A DNA stretch of 64,000 nucleotides from Thiobacillus thioparus DSM 505 (GTDB taxonomy: Bacteria; Pseudomonadota; Gammaproteobacteria; Burkholderiales; Thiobacillaceae): the NCBI RefSeq assembly GCF_000373385.1, contig NZ_KB891326.1:147309-211308 (forward strand), given 5' to 3'. The notes below the pieces were generated by a model. The model saw only the letters and a list, made by a program, of their open reading frames with translations, was not told the DNA's origin and did no database searches. Every line of letters starts with the position of its first letter. The stretch's first letter is position 1. The translations under genes were made by a program, and so were the position numbers. Shown one piece after another: positions 38,344 to 47,272 of this stretch.

Positions 38344-39567
38344 ATGATGAGCATTATGAAAACGGCTCCCGGCCGCAGTCGCCTGGCGCAGACCGCAGCT
38401 GCGCTATTGCTGTCGGGGAATGCGGGAACGGCCTTGCCGCATGAACACATGCCGCCGGCAAATCCGGGACAGGCCGTCGCGTCCCGGCCGGCAAAACCCA
38501 CGCTGGCGATCGGGGCCACCGTCGACTCGCAGGGCCGGATATGGCTCGCCAGGGTCGAAAACCGGGCGCTCCTGGTTTCGCATTCGGCCGACGATGGCAA
38601 GCATTTTTCTGCTCCGGTCGTCGTCAACGCCGAGCCGGAAAACATCGGGGCGGAAGGTGAAAACCGGCCCAAGATCGCCGTCACCCGAAATGGCACACTG
38701 CACCTGACCTGGACGCTGCTGCTGCCGCAACCCTACACCGGCGAGATTCGTTACGCGCGTTCGACCGATGGCGGCAAGACCTACTCGGCGCCCATCACGA
38801 TCAACGACGACAAGCGTCTGGCCAGCCACCGTTTCGATTCGCTGGTTTCGGATGGCGGCGACCGACTGGCCATCGCCTGGCTGGATGGGCGCGACCGGGA
38901 TGCCGCAAAAGAGAAGGGCGATGCATTCGTCGGCGCATCGGTTTATTTCTCCCGCTCCGACGATAACGGCGCCAGCTTCCGGGCCAACCGCAAACTGACC
39001 GACCACACCTGCGAGTGCTGCAGGACTGCACTGACCTGGACGACGAACGGACCGGTCGCGCTCTGGCGCAATGTATATGGAACCAATACGCGCGACTTCG
39101 CCTTGGCCCATCTCGATTCGGGCGAGTTGCAGCGACTGGCCGACGACGAATGGAACATCGATGCCTGTCCGCATCATGGAGGCGGGATTGCAACCGGCGG
39201 CGACGGTACGCTGCACGCAGTTTGGTATACCCACGGCAAGAACCGCCAGGGTCTGTTTTATCGGCAGGTGAAAGGCGACCGGATGTCGGCGCCGATGGCG
39301 TTCGGCAATCCGCAGGCACAGGCCGGCCACGCTACCGTGGCGGCGAACGGGCAGACCGTGCTGGTCACCTGGCGCGAGTTCGACGGCCAGGCTTATGGCG
39401 CAATGGCGATGCTGTCGAGGGACGGCGGCATCAGCTGGAATGAACCACGCCGCATTGCGACAACAGAGGATGCCGCCGATTACCCGATTCCCCTGATCCA
39501 TAGCGACCGGATGCAAGTTGTGTGGAACACGCTCCGCGAAGGCGTCCGAATCATGGAGGTCGAGTGA
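38344..39567 (+). CDS. Exported BNR/sialidase-fold protein with Cys-rich insert
   Basis: A 407-residue exported protein. It has Asp-box type repeats (HSADDGKHFSAP, STDGGKTYSAP, SRSDDNGASF, SRDGGISWNEP) that mark a six-bladed beta-propeller. No sialidase catalytic context is seen. DHTCECCRTA (near residue 220) and DACPHHGGG (near 277) could bind metal. Its neighbours (PCuAC, thioredoxin-like, TonB receptor) suggest a copper-handling role, which is inference. Confidence 0.75.
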   Translation: MMSIMKTAPGRSRLAQTAAALLLSGNAGTALPHEHMPPANPGQAVASRPAKPTLAIGATVDSQGRIWLARVENRALLVSHSADDGKHFSAPVVVNAEPENIGAEGENRPKIAVTRNGTLHLTWTLLLPQPYTGEIRYARSTDGGKTYSAPITINDDKRLASHRFDSLVSDGGDRLAIAWLDGRDRDAAKEKGDAFVGASVYFSRSDDNGASFRANRKLTDHTCECCRTALTWTTNGPVALWRNVYGTNTRDFALAHLDSGELQRLADDEWNIDACPHHGGGIATGGDGTLHAVWYTHGKNRQGLFYRQVKGDRMSAPMAFGNPQAQAGHATVAANGQTVLVTWREFDGQAYGAMAMLSRDGGISWNEPRRIATTEDAADYPIPLIHSDRMQVVWNTLREGVRIMEVE

Positions 39568-39569
39568 TC

Positions 39570-40064
39570 ATGTTGTGCCGTCTGTGCCTTCTTCTCATGT
39601 GCCTGTCCACATGGCCCGCATCGGCAGCCGAGCCTGCACGTTTCGATTCGGGCAGCCTGGCAAAGATCGAGGCGCGGTATGCGGGCAAGCCGTTCATTCT
39701 GAGCATGTGGTCAGTCAACTGGTGCGGGCACTGCATCGACGAACTGACCATGCTGGGCAAACTGTCGAAAAACGAAAAGAACCTGCCTCTGGTACTGGTT
39801 GCGGTCGACAGCCCGGAGGATAGCGACGCGATCCGGAAAACCCTGCGCAAGCTCGGATTGGGCCACGCAGAGTCCTGGGTCTTCGACGATCCCATTCCCG
39901 AACGCCTGCGCGCCACCATCGACCCCACGTGGCAGGGAGAACTGCCGCGTTCGTATCTGTACGACAAGGCGCATCGGCGCCAGGCGGCAGTGGGTACGCT
40001 CGATGAAGCCAGACTGAAAGCCTGGCTGGAACAACAGGGCCAGCGATCCGGCGCTGCCAAATAG
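39570..40064 (+). CDS. Periplasmic thioredoxin-like protein
   Basis: A 164-residue TlpA-like protein with a signal peptide ending WPASAA and the active site NWCGHC (Cys 52 and 55). It has RSYLYDK where the cis-Pro loop is expected (ELPRSYLYD). It may keep metal-binding Cys of the neighbouring BNR protein reduced. ATG 39570 has GGAGG at good distance; GTG 39564, overlapping the previous stop, is the alternative. Confidence 0.85.
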   Translation: MLCRLCLLLMCLSTWPASAAEPARFDSGSLAKIEARYAGKPFILSMWSVNWCGHCIDELTMLGKLSKNEKNLPLVLVAVDSPEDSDAIRKTLRKLGLGHAESWVFDDPIPERLRATIDPTWQGELPRSYLYDKAHRRQAAVGTLDEARLKAWLEQQGQRSGAAK

Positions 40065-40084
40065 AAAATCCACAAGAGAGCAAC

Positions 40085-42349
40085 ATGAAACGCAAAACTC
40101 TAGCGCTCGCCCTCGCCAGCACGCTGGGTCATCCTGCCGCCTGGGCTGAAGAGCAGACCTTGCCGGAAATGATCGTCAGTCTGCCGCGTTCTGCCGTGGT
40201 GACGAACAATCCTTCGCCCTCGGCCGAAGTGACCCAGGACCAGATGCGCGAAATGAACGTCATCAACGTCGAGGATTCGCTCAAGTACTCACCGAGCATC
40301 TTCATACGCAAGCGCTATGTCGGCGACCGCAACGGCATCGTCGCCAGCCGCACGGCCGGCAGTCTCCAGAGTGCGTGGTCTCTGGTTTATGCGGACGGTC
40401 TGCTGCTGTCCAACCTGCTGGGCAATTCCTACAATTTCCCGCCGCGCTGGAACATCGTCGGCAGCGAGGAAATCGAGAACATCCAAGTGCTGTACGGGCC
40501 GTTCTCGGCGTTGCTGCCCGGCAACTCGGCCGGCGCCACCATCCTGATCAATACGCGCAAGCCGCAGCAGTTCGAAGCCCATGCCCGGGTCCAGGGATGG
40601 TCCCAGGACTACAAGCATTACGCCACGGACGACACTTACCGGGGCCACCAGGAACAGCTTGCGCTGGGTGCGCGGGTGAACGGCAGCCTGAGCTGGTCGT
40701 TCCTGTTCAACCATCTCGATACGCATTCGCAGCCGATCAACTTCGCCACGGCAGCCATCCCTGCAGCCAACAACGGCGCAGGGACGCCGGTCACAGGCGG
40801 CGTACCCTACACCAGCCCGACGAACGTCCCCAGCATGATGTTCGGCGCGACCAGCCTGGACCATTCGGTGCAGGACACGATGAAAATCCGGCTGGCATAC
40901 GACTTCACGCCCGACACGCGCGCGGCGCTCACCTATGCCTACTGGCAGAACGACAGCTTCAGCGATACCCGGACTTACTTGCGCGATGCAGCGGGCCAGC
41001 CCATATGGAGCGGCAGCGTCAATATCGACAACAAGAACTACACCGTCAGCACGAGTGCGCTCGCGCCGTCGGACAGCAATACGCAGAACCAGCTGTTGGG
41101 CCTGAGCCTGGACAGTCGCCTGTCGCCGGACTGGTCGGTCGAACTGAGCGCCTCGGATTATTCCACCCCCCGCGACATCACACGGACGCCGACCACCGCA
41201 GTTGCAGGCGGGCTTGGCCAGCCGGGCTCGGCAGGCGGGGCAGGCACGATCACGTTCGGCGACGAGAGCGGATGGAAGACCCTGGACGCCCGTGCAATCT
41301 GGAAACCCGGCCAGGGCAGGAAAAACCACACCGTCACCTTCGGCTACCATTACGACCGCTACACCTACAGCAGCGCCAAATACGCCGCATCCAGCTGGAC
41401 CGACGACAGCAGCATCGGCGCCTCTCCCGTCAGCACCACCATGGGTGACACCCGCACCGATGCCGTTTTCGCACAGGATGCGTGGAAGCTCGATCCGCGC
41501 CTGACGCTGACGCTCGGCTGGCGAACCGAGCGCTGGCAGGCCTTCAACGGTTTCATCAGCGGCTACGCACCGATTGCCAGCCGCGACGACACCTACCACT
41601 CGCCCAAGGCGTCGCTCACCTGGCGGGCGGCGGGCGACTGGCTGATCCGGGGTTCGGTTGCCCGCGCCTATCGCATGCCGACCGTCACGGAACTGTTCCA
41701 GACCGAGAAAATCGGCGTGGTCACGCAGATCAGCGACCCCAACCTGAATCCGGAAAAGATCCTGGCCACCGACCTCACCGCGGAGCATGCGCTTGAGGGC
41801 GGCAACCTGCGCCTGTCGCTGTTCGACCAGCACACCGACAACTTTCTCACCAGCCAGCTGAACCTGACAACCAATGTCAACCGCGTCCAGAACATCGGCC
41901 GTACCCGCATCACCGGTGCCGAGGCGGCGTACGAAGCGGTGGATGTCCTGGTGCCAGGACTGGATATCAATGGCAGCCTGACCTACACCGACTCGGAGAT
42001 CCTGTCCGATCCAGGCAATCCCGCCCTCGTTGGCAAGAAGGTGCCACGCATCCCCGACTGGCGCGCCTCGGTCTTCGCTTCCTATCGCTTCGACGAACAC
42101 TGGACCGGTTCCCTCGGCCTGCTTTACAGCGGACTTCAGTTCGGCAATCTGGACAACTCGGACACCAATCACAACGACACTGGAAGCCTGAGCAAGTACA
42201 CCACTGCCGATGTGAAACTCGGCTACCGTTTCTCGAAGCTGATTCGCGCTTCGTTCGGGATCGACAACCTGACCAATGAAAGTTATTTCATCGGGCCGCA
42301 TCCTTTCCCGAAACGTACCTACCAGGCCGAATTGCGTGTGGATTACTGA
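40085..42349 (+). CDS. TonB-dependent outer membrane receptor
   Basis: A 754-residue receptor with signal peptide (ending AAWA), TonB box-like LPEMIVS, plug domain (SLKYSPSIFIRKR, GSEEIENIQVLYGPFSALLPGNSAGA) and a beta-barrel ending in an aromatic RVDY. The ligand is not shown; a metal complex, probably copper, fits the PCuAC neighbour. tonB, exbB and exbD follow at once, so the system is self-contained. Confidence 0.92.
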   Translation: MKRKTLALALASTLGHPAAWAEEQTLPEMIVSLPRSAVVTNNPSPSAEVTQDQMREMNVINVEDSLKYSPSIFIRKRYVGDRNGIVASRTAGSLQSAWSLVYADGLLLSNLLGNSYNFPPRWNIVGSEEIENIQVLYGPFSALLPGNSAGATILINTRKPQQFEAHARVQGWSQDYKHYATDDTYRGHQEQLALGARVNGSLSWSFLFNHLDTHSQPINFATAAIPAANNGAGTPVTGGVPYTSPTNVPSMMFGATSLDHSVQDTMKIRLAYDFTPDTRAALTYAYWQNDSFSDTRTYLRDAAGQPIWSGSVNIDNKNYTVSTSALAPSDSNTQNQLLGLSLDSRLSPDWSVELSASDYSTPRDITRTPTTAVAGGLGQPGSAGGAGTITFGDESGWKTLDARAIWKPGQGRKNHTVTFGYHYDRYTYSSAKYAASSWTDDSSIGASPVSTTMGDTRTDAVFAQDAWKLDPRLTLTLGWRTERWQAFNGFISGYAPIASRDDTYHSPKASLTWRAAGDWLIRGSVARAYRMPTVTELFQTEKIGVVTQISDPNLNPEKILATDLTAEHALEGGNLRLSLFDQHTDNFLTSQLNLTTNVNRVQNIGRTRITGAEAAYEAVDVLVPGLDINGSLTYTDSEILSDPGNPALVGKKVPRIPDWRASVFASYRFDEHWTGSLGLLYSGLQFGNLDNSDTNHNDTGSLSKYTTADVKLGYRFSKLIRASFGIDNLTNESYFIGPHPFPKRTYQAELRVDY

Positions 42350-42351
42350 GC

Positions 42352-43023
42352 ATGCTGCGTCTCCGGCAGAACGCACGTAGCGCGCGCCTGGCAGGCCTTT
42401 CCGTCGTGCTCGCTCTGCATGGGGCGTTGCTCTACAGCCTGTGGCACTCCCGTGTCCTGCCGCCGCCCACCGAGACGGCAACGTTGTTTGTCGATCTGTT
42501 GACGGATACACCCAAGGTCGAGCTGCCGAAGCCGGACCCGCCCAAGCCCAAAGCCAAACCAGTCAAACGCGAACAGCCCGTTCAACCGCCGCCTCCGCAG
42601 CAACTGGCCGCGCAAGCGCCGGTCGTGTCGCCATCCGATCCGGTCGCACCGCCGCCTCCACCGCTGCCTCCCAGAATCGAGGTACCGGCCGAACCCGTGC
42701 CGCCCGCGCCGCCGCCAAAGCCCGTGGGCCCGGCCGTGTTGAGCGGTGAACTCGCGCTGACCTGCCCGGACCGCGCGCCGCCGTCCTATCCCGCGATTTC
42801 CCGCCGTCTCGGGGAAGAGGGCAAGGTGGTGCTGCGCGTGGAGCTCGACGAAACAGGACAGGTCGACCGGGCGACGATCAAAACCAGCTCCGGTTACGCA
42901 CGCCTTGACGAGGCCGCACTGGCCACCGTCAAACGCTGGCGCTGCAGGCCGGCCAGCCGCGATGGCGCAGCCGTGCGGGCCGTCGCCATCCAGCCGTTTA
43001 ATTTTGTACTCGAAGGACGATGA
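42352..43023 (+). CDS. tonB: TonB energy transducer
   Basis: A 223-residue TonB. It has one N-terminal membrane helix (GLSVVLALHGALLYSLW), a long Pro/Lys-rich periplasmic spacer (residues about 55-125) and the C-terminal domain with SYPAISRRLGEEGKVVLRVELDE and SSGYARLDEAALATVKRWR. It couples the proton motive force to the receptor encoded 2 bp upstream. Confidence 0.92.
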   Translation: MLRLRQNARSARLAGLSVVLALHGALLYSLWHSRVLPPPTETATLFVDLLTDTPKVELPKPDPPKPKAKPVKREQPVQPPPPQQLAAQAPVVSPSDPVAPPPPPLPPRIEVPAEPVPPAPPPKPVGPAVLSGELALTCPDRAPPSYPAISRRLGEEGKVVLRVELDETGQVDRATIKTSSGYARLDEAALATVKRWRCRPASRDGAAVRAVAIQPFNFVLEGR

Positions 43024-43024
43024 C

Positions 43025-43753
43025 ATGGATACGAACATAGGCTTTGCCCATTTCCTGGCCCAGGCCGATGCGCTCGGGAAAACGGTGTTGTTTCTGCTGC
43101 TGGCACTGTCGGTTGCGAGCTGGTACCTGATCGTGACCAAGACGATCGCCAACTACCTGGCGAAGCGACGCGTCGAAAGCTTTCTCGAACAATTCTGGGC
43201 AGCCGATTCGCTGCAGGAAATCCGCACCGCCTTGCACAGACAGCCGCGCGATCATGCTTTTGCCGAACTGGCGCATGATGCACTGGAAGCCGCCAGCGAC
43301 AGCGAAAAGCATGGCCTGCACAAGCTGGCGGCCGCAGGCGGCCTGGGCGAATTTCTCACGCGTCTGCTCAGGAACGGTATCGATCAGGAGGCGACACGTG
43401 TCGAGCATGGCCTGACCATCCTGGCTTCGGCGGGATCGGCCGCGCCCTATATCGGCTTGTTCGGCACCGTATGGGGGATCTACCACGCACTCGTCAATAT
43501 CGGCCTGTCGGGGCAGGGCACGCTCGACAAAGTCTCCGGCCCAGTGGGCGAGGCGCTCATCATGACAGCGATGGGGCTGGCCGTGGCGATCCCCGCCGTG
43601 CTTGCCTTCAATGCCTTCAACCGGCGGAACCGGGTGTGGCTCGCCCGGCTGGATGCGTTCGCGCATGATCTGTACGCCATCATCACCGTGGGCGAAAAGG
43701 CCAACAGTTCCGCCGGCGAACCGCGTCCGCTGCATATCGTGAAGGAGGCCTGA
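43025..43753 (+). CDS. exbB: ExbB proton-channel subunit
   Basis: A 242-residue MotA/TolQ/ExbB protein with three membrane helices and the key motif ASAGSAAPYIGLFGTVWGIYHAL, then GPVGEALIMTAMGLAVAIPAVLAFN. ATG 43025 overlaps the tonB stop region by one codon shift. It works with ExbD and TonB. Confidence 0.93.
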   Translation: MDTNIGFAHFLAQADALGKTVLFLLLALSVASWYLIVTKTIANYLAKRRVESFLEQFWAADSLQEIRTALHRQPRDHAFAELAHDALEAASDSEKHGLHKLAAAGGLGEFLTRLLRNGIDQEATRVEHGLTILASAGSAAPYIGLFGTVWGIYHALVNIGLSGQGTLDKVSGPVGEALIMTAMGLAVAIPAVLAFNAFNRRNRVWLARLDAFAHDLYAIITVGEKANSSAGEPRPLHIVKEA

Positions 43754-43756
43754 ACC

Positions 43757-44176
43757 ATGGCAATGGGAAGCTTTGATCCGCGCCGTGGCCCGGGACCGAT
43801 GGCCGACATCAACGTGGTGCCATTAGTGGACGTGATGCTGGTGCTGCTGGTGGTTTTCATCATCACCACGCCGTTGCTCACCAACGCGGTCAAGATCGAC
43901 CTGCCCAAGGCAAGCAGCGCACCCAACGTCACCAAGCCGGATCATATCGAACTCGGCATCCGGGAAAACGGCGATCTCTACTGGGACGGCGAGCGGGTCG
44001 CGATGGATCAGTTCGCGCCGCGCTTTGCCGAGGCCGCAAAAAAACAGCCGCAACCTGAGCTGCATATCCGCGCCGACCGGCATGCCGAATACGAACCGGT
44101 TGCGAAAGTCATGTCGCTGGCTGCGCAGGCCGGCCTTACCCGTATCTGGTTTGTGACCGAGCCTGATCGGCCCTGA
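43757..44176 (+). CDS. exbD: ExbD proton-channel subunit
   Basis: A 139-residue ExbD/TolR protein. The single helix follows MADINVVPLVDVMLVLLVVF with the proton-carrying Asp, and the periplasmic part ends LTRIWFVTEPDRP. It is 3 bp after exbB and the last gene of the TonB cluster. No clear terminator was seen after it. Confidence 0.93.
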   Translation: MAMGSFDPRRGPGPMADINVVPLVDVMLVLLVVFIITTPLLTNAVKIDLPKASSAPNVTKPDHIELGIRENGDLYWDGERVAMDQFAPRFAEAAKKQPQPELHIRADRHAEYEPVAKVMSLAAQAGLTRIWFVTEPDRP

Positions 44177-44324
44177 TCATTCGAAAGACGGTCGGCCCAG
44201 GGTAGAGGGTAAGCCTCCATCCCGATGACGTTACACAATCATTTCAACGGGCAGCCGCGTAATTCTTTCTCACAAAATCGGAAATTTCGCACTCCGGAAT
44301 TTCCCTTGTCTGACCAAGGGCTCA

Positions 44325-44341
44325 TACGTGAATGTACGGTA
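44325..44341. promoter_or_regulatory. ACGT-box upstream of ompW
   Basis: ACGTG at 44326 and ACGGT at 44336, ten bases apart, in TACGTGAATGTACGGTA. This differs from the dsbD site TACGTGAAATTACGTGG at only a few bases. It is about 105 bp before the ompW start; TGTAATAGA at 44375 could be a -10. The rest of the 268-bp gap 44177-44444 shows no gene. Confidence 0.55.
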
Positions 44342-44444
44342 GTTCTACCAATTTACACGCTAAGGCCGTGCCCCTGTAATAGAAAGCGGCGTCTTTATCC
44401 GGGTTGCGGTGAAGCGCAAGTTTTCATTCTATTTAGGGGCCTTC

Positions 44445-45044
44445 ATGAAAAAACATAACTTTCTCCCGTCTGTTCTGGGTGTTCTCCTGGCCGCCAGTGC
44501 CGTATCTGCTCATGCCGACCCGATCGGTCTGGATGTGAGCATCGGGTTGGTGAATGTCCGGCCCGATATCAAATCCCCGGTCGTTGGGGCGGATGCCACC
44601 AACGAGGTGGTGCCCATTGCGAACTTCACGTATTACCTGAGCGAGCACTTTGCCCTGAACACGGCGGCCGGCATTACCCGTCACGAGTTCAGCAATGCGG
44701 GCGGCGTCCTGGGCAAGGCCTCCATGGCTCCGTTCCACTTGATGGCCCAGTATCACTTCATGCCGAAAGCGGATTTCCGCCCGTATGTGGGGGTGGGGAT
44801 CCACCATACCGTGTTCTTCAAGCAGAGTGGGCCGGCTTTCAACGGCCTGGAGGATTTCAAGGCGGATACTGGTGCCGTCCTGCAGGCGGGGTTCAGCTAT
44901 ACGTTGAACAAGGATTATTTCGTCAATTTCGATGTCAAGAAGTTCTACCTTGAAACGAATGTGACCCCACAGGGCGGCGCGAAAATCGAGACGATCACGC
45001 TCAATCCCTGGTTGATCGGACTGGCGGTGGGCAAACAATTCTAA
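44445..45044 (+). CDS. OmpW/AlkL-family outer membrane protein
   Basis: A 199-residue eight-stranded outer membrane barrel. It has a signal peptide ending SAHA, then GLDVSIGLVNVRPD, AQYHFMPKADFRPYVGVGIHHTVFF and a C-terminal LAVGKQF with the terminal Phe. OmpW relatives such as AlkL let hydrophobic molecules cross the outer membrane, which fits the AlkB-type monooxygenase downstream. It is monocistronic: an ACGT-box lies before it and a strong terminator after it. Confidence 0.88.
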   Translation: MKKHNFLPSVLGVLLAASAVSAHADPIGLDVSIGLVNVRPDIKSPVVGADATNEVVPIANFTYYLSEHFALNTAAGITRHEFSNAGGVLGKASMAPFHLMAQYHFMPKADFRPYVGVGIHHTVFFKQSGPAFNGLEDFKADTGAVLQAGFSYTLNKDYFVNFDVKKFYLETNVTPQGGAKIETITLNPWLIGLAVGKQF

Positions 45045-45114
45045 AACAGGAGAGGCTGCTGGCACTTGGGCCAGGAAGACGGGCGAATGCGCGTCTTCAA
45101 GCAAATGCACAGCA

Positions 45115-45145
45115 AGAAAAACGCCGGGTATTCCGGCGTTTTTCT
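45115..45145 (+). terminator. Rho-independent terminator after ompW
   Basis: AAAAACGCCGG, loop GTATT, CCGGCGTTTTT: a perfect GC-rich stem flanked by A- and T-runs, so it can end transcription from either side. It lies 70 bp after ompW. Confidence 0.9.
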
Positions 45146-45219
45146 TCCGTATTCGACGGGTAAACACAGACTCAGGCCATCCGGAAAGACTTGGACAAGA
45201 AGGCGTTGAAGTTTTCAAT

Positions 45220-45287
45220 ACGTAGTTTTACGTGTTCGATGCCGTGTCGATACGGATTATCGGCAGGTCGGACATTGCGTATAAATC
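45220..45287 (+). promoter_or_regulatory. ACGT-box and -10 upstream of the Nif11-like gene
   Basis: ACGTA at 45220 and ACGTG at 45230 are ten bases apart. GTATAAATC at 45279 lies 49 bases after the second half-site. The same pair of elements with 47-base spacing precedes the monooxygenase gene, and in both cases the ATG is 115-118 bp after GTATAAATC. The remainder of the 349-bp gap 45045-45393 holds the ompW terminator and no gene. Confidence 0.6.
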
Positions 45288-45393
45288 ATGGATGTATCCG
45301 GCGGAATGTCTTCATGCGAGGGGGGGCCTACGGCGCTTGGATCAGGGCAGGGGCGTCATGCCCCGATACGTCGATGAATCTAAGGAGCTAAAC

Positions 45394-45672
45394 ATGTTGA
45401 AAGCGGCATTGGAAAGAGATACCCAGAATCGCCCGTTCGAGAAAAGCATCAAACAATTCGGCGAGATTGTCATGGCCGAACCCGCATTGCTTGCCAAATT
45501 GGAAGAGCCGCGCGATGCGGACAGCTTCATTGCGATGTACTGCAAGCTGGCTGCGGAAAGGGACATCCATTTTTCTCCTTCTGACATGCGCATCGCCGTT
45601 CAGGAGCAGAAGCAGGGCAGCAACTGGGTGATCCCCAAACCTGTTCTCAACATCGTGCGTGAAATCTTCTAA
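45394..45672 (+). CDS. Nif11-like small protein
   Basis: A 92-residue cytoplasmic protein. The stretch IKQFGEIVMAEPALLAKL, then the FIAMYCKLAAERDIHFSPSDM part, resembles the Nif11 domain. Nif11 occurs in nitrogen-fixation neighbourhoods and as leader of some RiPP precursors. No Gly-Gly cleavage site, core peptide or RiPP enzyme is visible, so it is probably not a precursor. ATG 45394 follows TAAGGAG; upstream in-frame codons are rejected. Function unknown. Confidence 0.65.
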   Translation: MLKAALERDTQNRPFEKSIKQFGEIVMAEPALLAKLEEPRDADSFIAMYCKLAAERDIHFSPSDMRIAVQEQKQGSNWVIPKPVLNIVREIF

Positions 45673-45686
45673 GAAAGGACAGAGCA

Positions 45687-45986
45687 ATGGATGAGATCAA
45701 AACCAGTAGCGGCCGAGTCGTAGGCAGTTGGAACGGCGAGCGCGCCCGCGACTTGATGGCCGAAATTGCCCGGATCAAGCAGATGCTGATCCAGGAAAAA
45801 TCCTCGGAATCGCTGGATTCCAGGTCGATGCCTCACCGCGACCAGCTGCATCAGGACCTGCTCGAATTCAAGGCCTACCATTTATGGGGATGCGACAGGC
45901 ATGGCGAGTGCGTGGTGGGAACCAACGCCAATCGCATCGAAAGTGTGGACAAGGTGCTTTCGTTTTCGCTGATCGACCACCACTGA
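45687..45986 (+). CDS. Small protein of unknown function
   Basis: A 99-residue soluble protein with AAAGGAC-type site upstream, 14 bp after the Nif11-like gene. It has an N-terminal strand (KTSSGRVVGSWNG), a charged helix (ARDLMAEIARIKQMLIQEK) and a C-terminal LWGCDRHGECVVGTNAN with two Cys spaced as CDRHGEC, which could bind metal. I do not recognise the family. It is likely co-transcribed with its neighbour. Confidence 0.65.
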   Translation: MDEIKTSSGRVVGSWNGERARDLMAEIARIKQMLIQEKSSESLDSRSMPHRDQLHQDLLEFKAYHLWGCDRHGECVVGTNANRIESVDKVLSFSLIDHH

Positions 45987-46104
45987 ATCCAGCCCGACGT
46001 GTCCTGCGCCGACGCGGGCGGGTGGGCGTCAGTGCAGGGCACATTGCCGGAGCGGGATTCACGCTGTATGTTTGTCCAGTTGGTCGTCGAATAGAGTCGC
46101 TGAT

Positions 46105-47268
46105 ATGCACCGTCAAGAAATATCCGCCCTGCTGCTCAAGGTGCAGGAAATCGCCAAGGATGTCGTGGCGCCAAATGTGGAACGCACGGACCGCGACGCG
46201 CTCTGGCCCGAGCCGGGTATCCGAGCGCTGCAGCGCGAAGGACTGGGAGGCGCGGTCATCCCGACTGCCTATGGCGGACTGGGGCACGGGCTCATGGCGT
46301 TGGTAAGGGTGTGCGAGACGCTGGGGCAGGAATGCGCCTCCACTGCGATCTGTTACGGCATGCATTGCGTCGGCGCTTCTGTCATTGCGGCGAACGCCAC
46401 GCCGGACCAGCAAACGCGATTCCTGGGGCCAATCTGCGAGGGGCGTCACATCACGACCCTGTCCTTGAGCGAAGCCGGCACCGGCGCCCATTTCTATCTG
46501 CCGCAAACGACGTTGGAGGCGGTGTCTTCGGATGAATTCAGCCTGACGGGCAGCAAGACCTTCGTCACCAATGGCGGCCATGCCGATTCCTACGTGGTAT
46601 CGGCAGTCGCCGCCTCGCCCGAAGCGCCCATCGGACAATTCTCCTGCGTGGTCGTCCCGGCCGACTCCAAGGGGGTCCGCTGGGGCGCCGAGTGGGATGG
46701 CCTGGGCATGCGCGGCAATTCCTCGCGCACGATGGAATTGCAGGGTGTGCATGTGCCGCGCAGCAATCTGCTGGGCAAGGAAGGCGACCAGATCTGGTAC
46801 ATCTTCAACGTGGTCACGCCCTATTTCCTGATGGCCATGGCCGGCACCTTCCTGGGCGTTGCCACCACGGCGCTGGACGAGGCCCGGAAACATCTGATCC
46901 GGCGCTACCACACCCATACGGGCTCGAGCCTGGCGCAGGCCTCGGTATTGCAGCATCGTCTGGGGACCCTGTGGGCGACGCTGGAGCGTACGCGCCAATT
47001 GACTTACCACGCCGCCGCCAGCTTCGATGCAGGTGAGCCGGATGCGCTCACGGCAATCATGGCGGCCAAGGTCGAAGTGGCCGATTGCGCGGTCACCGTG
47101 GTCAACGAAGCCATGACCCTGAGCGGCGGGATCGGGTATCGCAACGGCTCGCGCCTGCACCGCCTGCTGCGCGACGCACGGGCAGCCCACCTGATGTCGC
47201 CCACGACCGATATCCTGCGCGTCTGGATCGGCCGCGCCTTGCTTGGCCAACCTTTGCTGTCGGACTAG
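46105..47268 (+). CDS. Acyl-CoA-dehydrogenase-fold flavoprotein lacking the usual catalytic Glu
   Basis: A 387-residue protein with the ACAD N-terminal helices, the FAD strand region (TLSLSEAGTGAHF, LTGSKTFVTNGGHAD) and the C-terminal GGIGYRNGSRLHRLLRDARAAHL. Where acyl-CoA dehydrogenases have the base in xEGTxxI, this protein reads MSPTTDI. The alternative Glu site of isovaleryl-type enzymes is also absent (YFLMAMAGTFLG). It may therefore be a DszC/SfnB-like flavin monooxygenase or a divergent dehydrogenase. It lies 4 bp before the sensor kinase gene. Confidence 0.75.
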   Translation: MHRQEISALLLKVQEIAKDVVAPNVERTDRDALWPEPGIRALQREGLGGAVIPTAYGGLGHGLMALVRVCETLGQECASTAICYGMHCVGASVIAANATPDQQTRFLGPICEGRHITTLSLSEAGTGAHFYLPQTTLEAVSSDEFSLTGSKTFVTNGGHADSYVVSAVAASPEAPIGQFSCVVVPADSKGVRWGAEWDGLGMRGNSSRTMELQGVHVPRSNLLGKEGDQIWYIFNVVTPYFLMAMAGTFLGVATTALDEARKHLIRRYHTHTGSSLAQASVLQHRLGTLWATLERTRQLTYHAAASFDAGEPDALTAIMAAKVEVADCAVTVVNEAMTLSGGIGYRNGSRLHRLLRDARAAHLMSPTTDILRVWIGRALLGQPLLSD

Positions 47269-47272
47269 CGAC

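Noticed and set aside
38344-39567. Functional sialidase
   Set aside because: Only Asp-box repeats of the propeller are present; the Arg triad and catalytic context of sialidases were not seen, and the neighbours handle metal.
40289-42511. 740-codon minus-strand frame opposite the TonB receptor
   Set aside because: The receptor has signal peptide, plug and barrel features; the frame shows none.
45394-45672. RiPP precursor with Nif11 leader
   Set aside because: No Gly-Gly type cleavage site, no core peptide rich in Cys/Ser/Thr, and no lanthionine, radical SAM or transporter gene nearby.
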